This document shows positions 20,175 through 28,607 of a DNA stretch of 64,000 bases, one piece after another. The notes under the pieces are model-generated. The model ran no database searches, was not told the origin of the DNA, and was given only the letters and a program-made list of their open reading frames with translations. The number at the start of each line of letters is the position of its first letter. Within the stretch, counting starts at the first letter, position 1. The DNA is taken from positions 558,001 to 622,000 of the forward strand of contig NC_090774.1 in assembly GCF_001761485.1 (NCBI RefSeq). The letters run 5' to 3'. The translations under genes were made by a program, and so were the position numbers. The DNA is from Yarrowia lipolytica. Lineage: Eukaryota; Ascomycota; Dipodascomycetes; Dipodascales.

Positions 20175-21161
20175 TTAGTTGAGGGGCTCCATGGAGATCT
20201 CAACGTACTGAGGGTTGACACAGGAAGCGGCAGCAGCCTCAACAGCAGTGGGCCGGAGCTCCCACATGCCGTTCTGGACCTGACAGGCAATGAAGCCCTG
20301 GTTCTGGTAGGTGAGTCGGTTATCTCGGTAAGAAAAGCCGGTCAGACCGTTTCGGACCTGGTTTCGGTCAGTGAATCGCATGGAAGCCTGGTTGCCGAGC
20401 TGGATGAATCGTCCCTGGTTATCAACGAGCTGGCCACGGTAAGAGAGCTGGCCCTGGAACTGGTTCAAGTTGCCGTGGCTTCGGTTGTCGACAAGCATGA
20501 GACGGCCGTCATTCTGGACGATTCGGGAGTCCCGGAATTGCTGGTTGTTGGCAATTCGGAGCTGGGAGTCCTGGTATCGAGCAAGACCGTTCTGTCGGGC
20601 ACCGTTCAGAGAAACGGTGACGGGCTTCGAGCAAGGAGCTCGACCAGCATACACCTGGTGGAGGTGGTCGGAAGACCGCTGGTTGTCAGAAATATCGTAG
20701 GCATTGCCGTACTGATCAACGGGGCAGGCCTGGAACTGCTGCTGGTCGTTGTATCTCCAAGAGACACGGTTATCACCAAATCGCTGGATGTTGATGTTGT
20801 TGTTTCGTCGGGTAGACAAGGCGAGCCGGCCGTTGTCAACGCCGACGTATCGAGCGGAGGCGTCGGGACCAGCAATGTTCAGATCACCGGCGATATCGAT
20901 GAAAACATTGACCTCTCGAAGAGGAGAACCATTGATGTCTCGGGCGTCACCAAAGTAGAGGTTTCGGCCGTCGGTTCGCATGGCAATGTTGCGATTGTCT
21001 CGCTGAGCAGCCATGTGGTAGACGTAGTCAGACTGGGGCCATTGGTACAGAGATTGGTCAATACCGGCAAGGGAGTATCGACCGTTGTCGGTGTACTGCT
21101 CACCCTGTTCGGCAAGAGCCAGGGAGGCAACGAGGGCGAGGGCGGAGGTGGAAAACTTCAT
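20175..21161 (-). CDS. Secreted cell-wall-type protein
   Basis: A 328-residue protein with a clear signal peptide (MKFSTSALALVASLALAEQG, cleavage after about residue 17). The mature part is beta-rich, very rich in N, Q, R, D and Y, with repeated G-R/Q-F-I/L-x-L and N-N-Q-x-F-R-type strands, four to five cysteines and no C-terminal GPI signal. The last part (GLTGFSYRDNRLTYQNQGF, then IACQVQNGMWEL) recalls fungal PhiA-like or similar cell-wall proteins, but this is only a resemblance. Codon use is strongly biased to favoured codons (GGC, CAG, CGA), which suggests high expression. A TATATAA box on the minus strand at 21231-21237 lies about 70 bases upstream of the ATG. Confidence 0.85.
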   Translation of the reverse strand: MKFSTSALALVASLALAEQGEQYTDNGRYSLAGIDQSLYQWPQSDYVYHMAAQRDNRNIAMRTDGRNLYFGDARDINGSPLREVNVFIDIAGDLNIAGPDASARYVGVDNGRLALSTRRNNNINIQRFGDNRVSWRYNDQQQFQACPVDQYGNAYDISDNQRSSDHLHQVYAGRAPCSKPVTVSLNGARQNGLARYQDSQLRIANNQQFRDSRIVQNDGRLMLVDNRSHGNLNQFQGQLSYRGQLVDNQGRFIQLGNQASMRFTDRNQVRNGLTGFSYRDNRLTYQNQGFIACQVQNGMWELRPTAVEAAAASCVNPQYVEISMEPLN

Positions 21162-21927
21162 TGTTAAAAGGTGTTGTTGATAGAATCGAATGGGCTGATA
21201 GCTAGAGAATGAGTAGGGATATGGAGGGGTTTATATAGTAACGCAAGTTGTAGAGGTCCTACAATTGTAGAAGTCATAGGATCCCTAAACATACCTTACA
21301 AGACAAGTTGAGAGAACAAGGAATCCGTCAGACCTTACAACCTGAACGTGATGTTCCCCCAATCTTGATCTTTTGGTCTTTCCCTTTTTGCCAGAGGAAG
21401 TTAGAAATCCGTGAAAGTGTGAGAGGAGTAAGAGTCGCGGTGTAGTCTCTCTGTAAAACAAAAAATAAAAATAAAAAAACTAGATACAAGAGTGTAGAGC
21501 TTCATCATTCGAGATACCACTCAACTTTGAGCTGCTCCAGCACCAACCACAGCTATCAATCTTCGCACGTAGAGTAAAGACAGAATCATGCTGCTTCTGG
21601 TAATTGAAATGTTGTGTGGGTTATTATTCAACTGTCCAAATCGGGCAGGTCGGCTTTAACACATCTAATGGTGGGGGTAAGCAAGTCATTAAATCATCCA
21701 ACGGTTTAAGTGGCTTGTGTAAAGTATTTCGAAGAACATACCGTACCGATCCAATAGTACGACTTAATGGTACGACACCAATAAACAAACATATTTGCAC
21801 CATTTAATAGACACTTCTTCTGTTGCGTTGTTACAAGACCACAATTGAAATCTATTCTTAGATCAGAAGATATTGTTGAGATGCTTGCTACCTATACTGA
21901 CAGCCGATATCCAGCACTACTCACCGC
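21162..21927. promoter_or_regulatory. Promoter of the secreted-protein gene and 3' side of SWT21
   Basis: A 766-base gap. The part next to 21161 is the promoter, with a minus-strand TATATAA at 21231-21237. The rest holds AT-rich strings near 21451-21480. A GTGAGT string on the minus strand at 21919-21924, just after the SWT21 stop, is unlikely to be a used splice site. Confidence 0.45.
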
Positions 21928-23172
21928 TTATTGAGATTCTTCCTCATTAGGAAACTCCCACAACTTGAGACTACAGTCAACCGGCCTATCTTCCTCCCCC
22001 GCGCGCTCGCCAGAACTGGTAGCCACAACACCTATTCCCGTCAGTGGGTTGGAAGCGACAGCAGACACAGGAGAAGAGTGAGCTTTCCAAGACGACTCAC
22101 ACAAGCGATCAATGCCCATATCTATATCCTCCCATGTGTTGACATGACCGTCCACAGTTCCTGCCACCAGTCCGCGTCCTGTGATTGTCTTATCAGCCCA
22201 CAGTCTCTGGCTAGTCTTACCATCCCAGCCTCCTAGGGTAGCGACGTGTCGGAGACCCATGCGGACGTCCAGAACAGGTATTTCAATGGCTCCTCTGCAA
22301 ATCAAATGCAAATAATTCTCGTTGGGCGACCACAATGTTTGACAAATACCCTGGGCGGTAGGTGCAGAGCTGGTTTTGGCAACTTCCCCCATAGTGTCAA
22401 AGTCGTAGAGAGCTAGACTTCCCGAAAACGAGGAGACAGCGACCTGCTTGGATGCATGCGAAATGTGTGACACCAGGCCGAAACTGGGCATGTCCCATTG
22501 GTATTCGGGTTCTGAGCCGACGTTGTTGACATTAAAGAGTGCCAGACGACGTTCTGAACCTGCGAATAGGTAGTCTGAACCAGGTCTAAAGGCAACACTC
22601 GATGGAGTGAGGAATTGTTCGTTGCTCATGTCGGTCCACTTGTAGCATCCCACAGATTGACTTCCACCCAGAACGTTCGTAATCTGAATCGGCATTCCCC
22701 TTTGGCTCACTACCGCAAAGCAGGAAGAGTAATCTGCCAGTTGGAAGCCGGGAAAGACGGAAAAGGAAACAATTGGACTCGAGAAAAACGTTCGCGTGTA
22801 CGGATACAGATTGTGGGGCTGCTTTTCTTTGTTGGACAGCAGATCAGGGGGAACAACAAACAGTCTCAGGGCATGATCTTCATTATTGGTGATTAACGAC
22901 GAGCCGTCTGGAGTCCACACTGTCTGCTTGAACACGTCAGCTGAGCGCTTGCCTGTCCAGGTCTTTGCTCGATTGGCAGAACCAGCCACGCGAGTCTCCA
23001 GTTCCATGCCTTGAAACATGTTTGCTAATTGAATATCTTCATTAACCAGAGACTCAGAAATGCTGTGGGTATATGTGGATCCTGTGTCTGCGACCAGGTT
23101 TGGTATTTCTAATGATGGAATCATTTTTGAGAGGCGTGTGGGTGCGAGTGCTTGCAATTGTGCAAGCAACAT
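21928..23172 (-). CDS. SWT21: WD40 protein of the SWT21/WRAP53 family
   Basis: A 414-residue protein from the ATG at 23172, or 398 from an ATG at 23124 (MIPSLEIPNL). The core reads as the WRAP53/Tcab1/Swt21 propeller: FKQTVWTPDGSSLITNNEDHALRLFVVP near the start, then PSSVAFRPGSDYLFAGSERRLALFNV and AQGICQTLWSPNENYLHLICRGA. In S. cerevisiae Swt21 is a nuclear protein tied to pre-mRNA splicing; in animals WRAP53 binds CAB-box RNAs and telomerase RNA. The choice of symbol is by resemblance. A tRNA gene lies only about 60 bases upstream, so this promoter is embedded next to a Pol III unit. Confidence 0.8.
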   Translation of the reverse strand: MLLAQLQALAPTRLSKMIPSLEIPNLVADTGSTYTHSISESLVNEDIQLANMFQGMELETRVAGSANRAKTWTGKRSADVFKQTVWTPDGSSLITNNEDHALRLFVVPPDLLSNKEKQPHNLYPYTRTFFSSPIVSFSVFPGFQLADYSSCFAVVSQRGMPIQITNVLGGSQSVGCYKWTDMSNEQFLTPSSVAFRPGSDYLFAGSERRLALFNVNNVGSEPEYQWDMPSFGLVSHISHASKQVAVSSFSGSLALYDFDTMGEVAKTSSAPTAQGICQTLWSPNENYLHLICRGAIEIPVLDVRMGLRHVATLGGWDGKTSQRLWADKTITGRGLVAGTVDGHVNTWEDIDMGIDRLCESSWKAHSSPVSAVASNPLTGIGVVATSSGERAGEEDRPVDCSLKLWEFPNEEESQ

Positions 23173-23228
23173 GTTGACTCATGGCCAAACTCTGATCCAA
23201 ACATACTGGCAAAAAAAATCCAAAAATG

Positions 23229-23317
23229 AGAGGACGACAGGACTCGAACCCGCAGCCTTTGGAGGACGTCGTTCAGAAGAACCGAAATCCAATGCGCTAC
23301 CATTACGCCACGTCCTC
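23229..23317 (-). tRNA. tRNA-Arg(UCG) with intron
   Basis: On the minus strand a full cloverleaf can be drawn: acceptor GAGGACG pairing with CGTCCTC, D arm GCGTAATGGTAGCGC, anticodon stem TTGGA/TCCAA, T arm with GGTTCGAGTCC (also the B box). The anticodon loop reads TT-TCG-G, followed by an intron of 17 bases after position 37. The anticodon UCG reads CGA, the arginine codon most used in the genes around. Pol III stops are provided by T5 and T8 runs downstream (plus-strand A runs at 23222-23226 and 23211-23218). Confidence 0.95.
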
Positions 23318-23896
23318 ACCAATTTGATGGAAAAATACAGTTTACAGTGGTTAACTCGCGTTTGCTTACATAATCACCTGACACACCGTAATGATTCAGA
23401 AGTGTATGATTTATTGAACGCCAATAACCAGGCTTACTACAATATATACTGTAGCTGTAAAGAATCATTAGAATTAAGAATTTATGTATTTCCTTAGAAA
23501 ACATACCATTTCCTTATAAAAAATAAAAAATAAAAAATAAAAAAGCTATAGATGATTTCAATAGCCATTATATTAATGAAATGTTTCTCTATACTCCTGA
23601 TTCTTCATAGGAATGATCATTGTCCAGATAGTACACTTTTCTTTTATCTGTTACCATAATACAGTGTACAGTACACCTTGGAATGCTTATATCATTATTT
23701 TACTGTCTGTAGTCCAAGCATGCGGTACGTGAACGATCAACAGCAGTAGCTAGAGGAGTTGGTGTTGTTGGCTCTGTCCTGAGTGCTTCTGTCTTCAAGT
23801 GCACTTCCTTGGATACAGTGTACACTACAACCTCTTGAGCAACAGTGTCATATTTACATTATTTACATATATCTTGCACAGAGTATCGGACCGCAA
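23318..23896. other. Intergenic region between tRNA-Arg and SLM5
   Basis: A 579-base AT-rich stretch with no gene. It holds a short 7-base-period repeat of TAAAAAA at 23516-23545. The rest is the 3' side of SLM5 and the upstream flank of the tRNA. Confidence 0.45.
23516..23545. repeat. Short tandem repeat of TAAAAAA
   Basis: About four copies of the heptamer TAAAAAA in a row in AT-rich intergenic DNA. Confidence 0.8.
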
Positions 23897-25345
23897 TTAA
23901 CAGCTACAGTTGTCTACCCATCTGGGGAATGCTGTCACATCTCTGATGTTCTCAATACCTGTAGCGTAGCTGATGAGTCGCTCAAAACCCATGCCGAAGC
24001 CTCCATGAGGAGTAGATCCCTGCTTTCGAAGCTCAAGGTACCACTCAAGAGCACTCTTGTCCATGCCTGTAGTCTCGATGTTCTTCAGCAGAGTGTCATA
24101 GTTATCTTCTCGAACGGAACCTCCAATAACTTCTCCGATGTGGGGCATAAGGAGATCGAAACAGGCGACAGTCTGCGAATCGTGAGGGCTCTGCTTCATG
24201 TAGAAGGGCTTCTGCTCCTTGGGGTAGTCAGTTACAAACACAGGCGAAATGAAATACTCTGTTGCCAGCCACTTCTCATGTTCACTTCGGAGGCCAACCT
24301 CATAGTCGGGTCGGTGGGCGAAAGGCTCCTTAAGGTGCTGCAGGTTAAGAATTTTGATCGCTTGCTTGTATGTGAGTCTGGGGAAGTCGCAGTTAGCCAT
24401 GTCCCATCGATCGAGAAGCTCTTCCTTCTGTTCAGCGCTTCTCCGAGCATCCAAAAGATCGTTTCGCGCCTTGTTACCTTCTTCCATAAGAGGAGCAAGA
24501 CATGACTTCACCATTCCCTCAGCGAGGTCCATGAGAGGCTCCAGGTCGTCAATGAACGAGATCTCGGCTTCTGCCATCCAGAACTCGCTCAGATGACGAT
24601 TGGTATCGCTGTTTTCAGCACGGAAAGCAGGTGTGAAGGTCCACACTCGACCTACGGCAGCTGCCAGAACTTCCAGATGCAATTGGGTGGAAACAGTGAG
24701 GTATGCGGGCTTGTCTCCGAAGAACTTGTCTCCTTTGCCCCCTCCAGCCACCTTGAACACCTCACCGGCACCCTCACAATCAGAAGAGGTCAGCAGGGGA
24801 GGGTTAGTCTGCACAAAGTCGTTCTCGGCGAAGAAGTTGGTCATTTGAGCCATACAGAATGATCTGTATCTAAGAGTAGAGGAGTTGACAGAAGTTCTCC
24901 ATCTGAGAGCAGGCAGGGTTCGCAGAAACTCTTGTTTGTGGAACTTCTTTTGAATAGGGTATTCGTCCACTGTTCCAGTAACCTTGACCGACTCGGCCTG
25001 GAGTTCCAGACCCTGCTTCTTGCCCTGAGAACTGACCAAGTTGCCCTTGACAGACACACATGCACCCGTAGTGAGATCGGAGGTCACCTGATCGGGTTGG
25101 AGCACAGCCATAACACCCTGGGCACAATTGCCGTCGGAAATGTTGAGAAATGCGACATTCTTGAGCTTCTGTACAGACTTGATCCAACCGTTGATGGTCA
25201 CAGGTGAAGCATCCTGAGTGCCGAGAATGTGCTTGTTTTCAGTCTTGATCTGGTTGATTGTCTGGGGCAGAGTGGTGATGGATCGGACCGTAGAGGATTC
25301 GAACACCCGCTGGGTCATCAAACGAGTTCTGGCTATTCGCAGCAT
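23897..25345 (-). CDS. SLM5: Asparaginyl-tRNA synthetase, mitochondrial
   Basis: A 482-residue class II synthetase. The N-terminus MLRIARTRLMTQRVFESSTVRSITTL is a typical mitochondrial presequence. The OB-fold anticodon-binding domain follows (INGWIKSVQKLKNVAFLNISDG), then class II motifs: motif 2 FRAENSDTNRHLSEFWMAEAEISF and motif 3 GFGMGFERLISYATGIENIRDV. The PHGGFGMG and IRDVTAFPR ends are those of AsnRS, not AspRS. Function: charges mitochondrial tRNA-Asn. It is one of two AsnRS genes in this window; the cytosolic one is at 30985-32742. No intron signal was seen. Confidence 0.95.
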   Translation of the reverse strand: MLRIARTRLMTQRVFESSTVRSITTLPQTINQIKTENKHILGTQDASPVTINGWIKSVQKLKNVAFLNISDGNCAQGVMAVLQPDQVTSDLTTGACVSVKGNLVSSQGKKQGLELQAESVKVTGTVDEYPIQKKFHKQEFLRTLPALRWRTSVNSSTLRYRSFCMAQMTNFFAENDFVQTNPPLLTSSDCEGAGEVFKVAGGGKGDKFFGDKPAYLTVSTQLHLEVLAAAVGRVWTFTPAFRAENSDTNRHLSEFWMAEAEISFIDDLEPLMDLAEGMVKSCLAPLMEEGNKARNDLLDARRSAEQKEELLDRWDMANCDFPRLTYKQAIKILNLQHLKEPFAHRPDYEVGLRSEHEKWLATEYFISPVFVTDYPKEQKPFYMKQSPHDSQTVACFDLLMPHIGEVIGGSVREDNYDTLLKNIETTGMDKSALEWYLELRKQGSTPHGGFGMGFERLISYATGIENIRDVTAFPRWVDNCSC

Positions 25346-27425
25346 GTTTCGATATTGAGTATTTGAATGCCCTTCTCAAGAATCCATCATATTGACATGC
25401 AGACTCTTGAACCTTATTCTGGATTGGAATATTTATGTGAAGTAATGCAACAAAAATTGGGGGACTAAAACGAGTAATATCTGTTCTCGTCGATTTATTT
25501 TGGTATATTTTTATTTCCTACCAACCTGTATCACCCTATAGTAGCGTTCAGATACTGTCGAACAGTTGCTGGATTACTTACTTTTAAAGAGCCAGATTTC
25601 AACTGTTGATCATTTTTAGTTGAATATATAATTGAGCCGTTGGCTACCAGTACACACTGTAGCCGTGAAAATTTCTCCCACACTTTTTATACAGTACTAC
25701 TGAACAAGTAATATAGACTTACCTTACCTTATCTACTGTACTCGTGCTATGGATAGCGGGATATCTTGACAAAATACCATCTGAACTATCAGAGAACAAG
25801 ATGAGCTCCCAGAGTGTACAGTACATACGTAATACGCGTAGTGTTGTGTTGGAGGAAGAACCATTGCTGTATTCTACACTGAATGTTTTAGATCATTGTT
25901 GAAAGCGGCCCTCAACTTGACCCCAATTTCCACTCATATGAGACTTCAATGTGTGGATCACAAACAATACAATACTGTACATACACGTATGTACTGGTAC
26001 GGTAACACACCAAGATGAAGTGTCACTATGATATTTGTCAGCCTGCTCCGAATCCACTTGGTCCAATGTGGATCCAGCAACGCTGATCACTGACACAATA
26101 AGGCTGAATAGCTAAATGAGTCCGTGTTAGACCCTGGAGCTTTCTGGGGCTCTGGGCTCTATCTTAGCCCGACTCTTGTTGCCAATAGAATTACAGTAGT
26201 AGCAATCCAGGGCAGTCTCGCACGGGGAAGAACTGCCTAAGTATGTACTGTACTGTTTTGGGCTGTCATAATGTGAATCTTCCCTCGTCAGTATTGTATG
26301 ATTAGCAAGATGCGCCTTCTACGAGGTCAGAGAATCGAATACAAATGATTGATAGGCATATATAATTGTTTTTTCGGAGTTGACTTCTGTTAGTGTATCA
26401 GGATAAATAATGACACTCAGTGTAAATTACAGAGCACTGTCATGATTCGGCAATTTACTACTGTAAGTCATACATAGTCCCAAGAAGTCAGCTCAGCTTC
26501 TGGATATATACACCACTCTTCCCTATATAAACCTGCTCCTTCTGTATTACAGTGCCCACCTCATTAAACCTACTGCTGTGTATTTATAATGGAAATCACA
26601 CAACCAAGTTATACACAATCTATAGTACGATAAAAACGAGTACTCGTACTTGTACGAGTTCAGGTTTAACTTTTGAAAGTCAGGATTAGTGAGCAAGGCT
26701 GGAGCAAGGTAAGTTCCTGGCTTGGGGAATGGTACAAGAACATGCTGTGCACACAGTTTCCTAGCGTGGGCGGCTAGAAAATTGTTTATATTGGTACTGG
26801 ACTACTGGTGCCTCCATTGACCCTACTTGAAGTAGTGTGTACTAATAGTGCCTAAGTGGCTATGTTAAGACAGGACATATTCTCCTCCCACCCCACCCTT
26901 TGCACGTACATTATCCAAGTATATTACAGAACCCTGTGTGGCAGAAAGAACCACCATCTTTATCCTGCACCCCCAAATGCACGTGACACATATACTGGGC
27001 TAAAATTTGTCTGTAGCACTATTCAACTCACCCCTGCCGCTGTTATTATCTCCTCTTTTCCCGCTCATCTCCCCTCTTTACCCCTTCCCTCTACGCCCCA
27101 TGACGTTGTCTGTCAGCTGCCATGCAACGTTAATCCTTATCTTACATCCATCTTGTGCTAGCTTCTTGTGAAGTTGGGGGGTATATTTTACCAACATATT
27201 TACGACTCAGAGGAAAGCTCAGAATATACACAATAACAACCAGAGTCACAGCAACTACTTTTTCACCTGACATACATCTGACACGTCAGACTACAAACCA
27301 CACCTTTTGAGAGAGACCATACACACCAGTCCACATCAAGCAACCACTGTATAAACCCCACCACGACCACAAAACATCTTTTACACCTCAAACAACTTCT
27401 TGCCACTCTCATATAACATCACAGC
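25346..27425. other. Long gene-free region upstream of the tail-anchored protein gene
   Basis: A 2,080-base stretch without a supported gene. It contains several TATATA/TATAAA strings (for example near 26523-26530), an inverted repeat ACTCGTAC-TT-GTACGAGT at 26642-26659, a CACGTGAC box at 26980-26985 and C/T-rich segments after 27030. A TATAAA at 27350-27355 lies 71 bases before the next ATG. The length suggests a complex promoter or an unseen non-coding RNA; I see no retroelement end repeats. Confidence 0.45.
27350..27355 (+). promoter_or_regulatory. TATA box of the gene at 27426
   Basis: TATAAA about 70 bases before the start codon at 27426, in a stretch with a C/A-rich leader. Position and sequence fit a TATA box. 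Confidence 0.5.
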
Positions 27426-28124
27426 ATGTCTCTCGAAGAATCCTGGATCGACGTGGACCAAAAGGTCACCGTCAAGCCTCCTGCCCGCTACTCGGCCCGA
27501 ATGCCCAATGTGGAGGCCTTGGAAACAGAGTCCTCAGCCCTCTTCTACCACGCCCCAAGTGTCTACATCATCGAAAGCGATGCAGAAGAGGATGACGAGT
27601 ACAACTGCGACTCCCGTGATGAAACCACAGACGACAGAACCCTGCTCTTTTCCCGGGACTCTAGAAACTCCCCTTCCTCCAGAGACTCTACCACCACAAC
27701 CACATCCATAGCTGCTCTACAGGACTCGTTGTCGACCATCGTATCCCGCGACATGAAACAGGCTCGTGCATGTGGCTCTTCACGTTCAAAGCCACCTTCT
27801 TCTGTTTGTCTGGACTCGCTGAGGATCGTACCTGAGTCCCAGCTACCCAAAATGCGAGCTCGAGGTTCCGGAACTGTGGCACCCGCCATGTCTAGCACAG
27901 ACTCGGATAGCGACACAAAGATGGCAGTGAAAAAAAGGCGTGTCAAGCGAGTTAGAACGGGTGTCTCTTCTCCTTCCATGGAGGTTTCAGGTGCTGGAAG
28001 TCCTGGCGGCACGGGTGGCTTTTCCCCCGCTGCCTTGGCAGCCGGCATCACCATCATTGGTTTGTCGTTCTCAGCCGGCTATGCCATTGGCCGACAGTCA
28101 CTGCGTACGGCTTCCGTAAACTGA
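27426..28124 (+). CDS. Tail-anchored protein with BNIP3/NIX-like layout, candidate organelle-autophagy receptor
   Basis: A 232-residue protein without a family I can name with certainty. Residues 4-10 (E-E-S-W-I-D-V) fit an acidic Atg8-interacting motif W-x-x-V. Residues about 50-190 are disordered and rich in S, D, E and R, with a basic KKRRVKRVR near residue 168. The C-terminus has a single membrane segment (about 202-222) followed by R-Q-S-L-R and ten residues, so the N-terminus should face the cytosol. Within it, S214-xxx-G218-xxx-G222-R223 matches the A176-xxx-G180-xxx-G184-R185 pattern of human BNIP3, and GGFSPAAL before it recalls BNIP3 GGIFSAEFL. BNIP3/NIX are mitophagy receptors in the mitochondrial outer membrane. 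The link is inference; an unrelated tail-anchored protein remains possible. Promoter region is unusually long. Confidence 0.8.
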   Translation: MSLEESWIDVDQKVTVKPPARYSARMPNVEALETESSALFYHAPSVYIIESDAEEDDEYNCDSRDETTDDRTLLFSRDSRNSPSSRDSTTTTTSIAALQDSLSTIVSRDMKQARACGSSRSKPPSSVCLDSLRIVPESQLPKMRARGSGTVAPAMSSTDSDSDTKMAVKKRRVKRVRTGVSSPSMEVSGAGSPGGTGGFSPAALAAGITIIGLSFSAGYAIGRQSLRTASVN

Positions 28125-28607
28125 GATAGCGCTAGACCACTTGGGCCATCACGGATGATATTTATATGGAATTTACTATCATGGCGTTGGGTATTTATAT
28201 AAGTTAATAATAATGAGTTGAGCAGTGAATCTTTCCAGTAATATCGTAATTACTGCTTATCGTACAAGGCTGGTATATGTATATGAAAAAGAGTAAATAA
28301 AATACCTACCATAGGTCGAGGCGGTGAGGTATAGTAGAAACTTGAACGGTATTTATAGCAAAGTTCATGTTTTGGAGTTTTTTAGGACGCTGCGTCATTC
28401 TTTAGTTTAGTTAGATCGCCACTCCCTCAGTCCTCTTATACTTGTACCTACTAAACATGCATGTAAAACGCACAACAGTTCATCAACACCAGATCACCAC
28501 AACAAGCAGACACAGAAGCGTGTCGACAACGACAGAAACAACACAGAAACAACACAGAAACAACAGAAACAACACGTGCGCGTAATTCAACACATAGACA
28601 CGTCCAC
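28125..28607. other. Intergenic region and APC2 leader
   Basis: A 483-base gap. It ends in a CA-rich leader with an 11-base tandem repeat (28532-28573) and a CACGTG at 28573-28578, about 30 bases before the APC2 ATG. No gene is seen. Confidence 0.45.
28532..28573. repeat. 11-base tandem repeat ACAGAAACAAC
   Basis: Three perfect copies of ACAGAAACAAC followed by a nine-base partial copy, just before the APC2 start codon, probably in its leader. Confidence 0.9.

Noticed and set aside
19944-21167. 407-codon open frame antisense to the secreted-protein gene
   Set aside because: The opposite strand has a signal peptide, TATA box and strong codon bias; this frame starts before the A25 tract and reads lysines through it.
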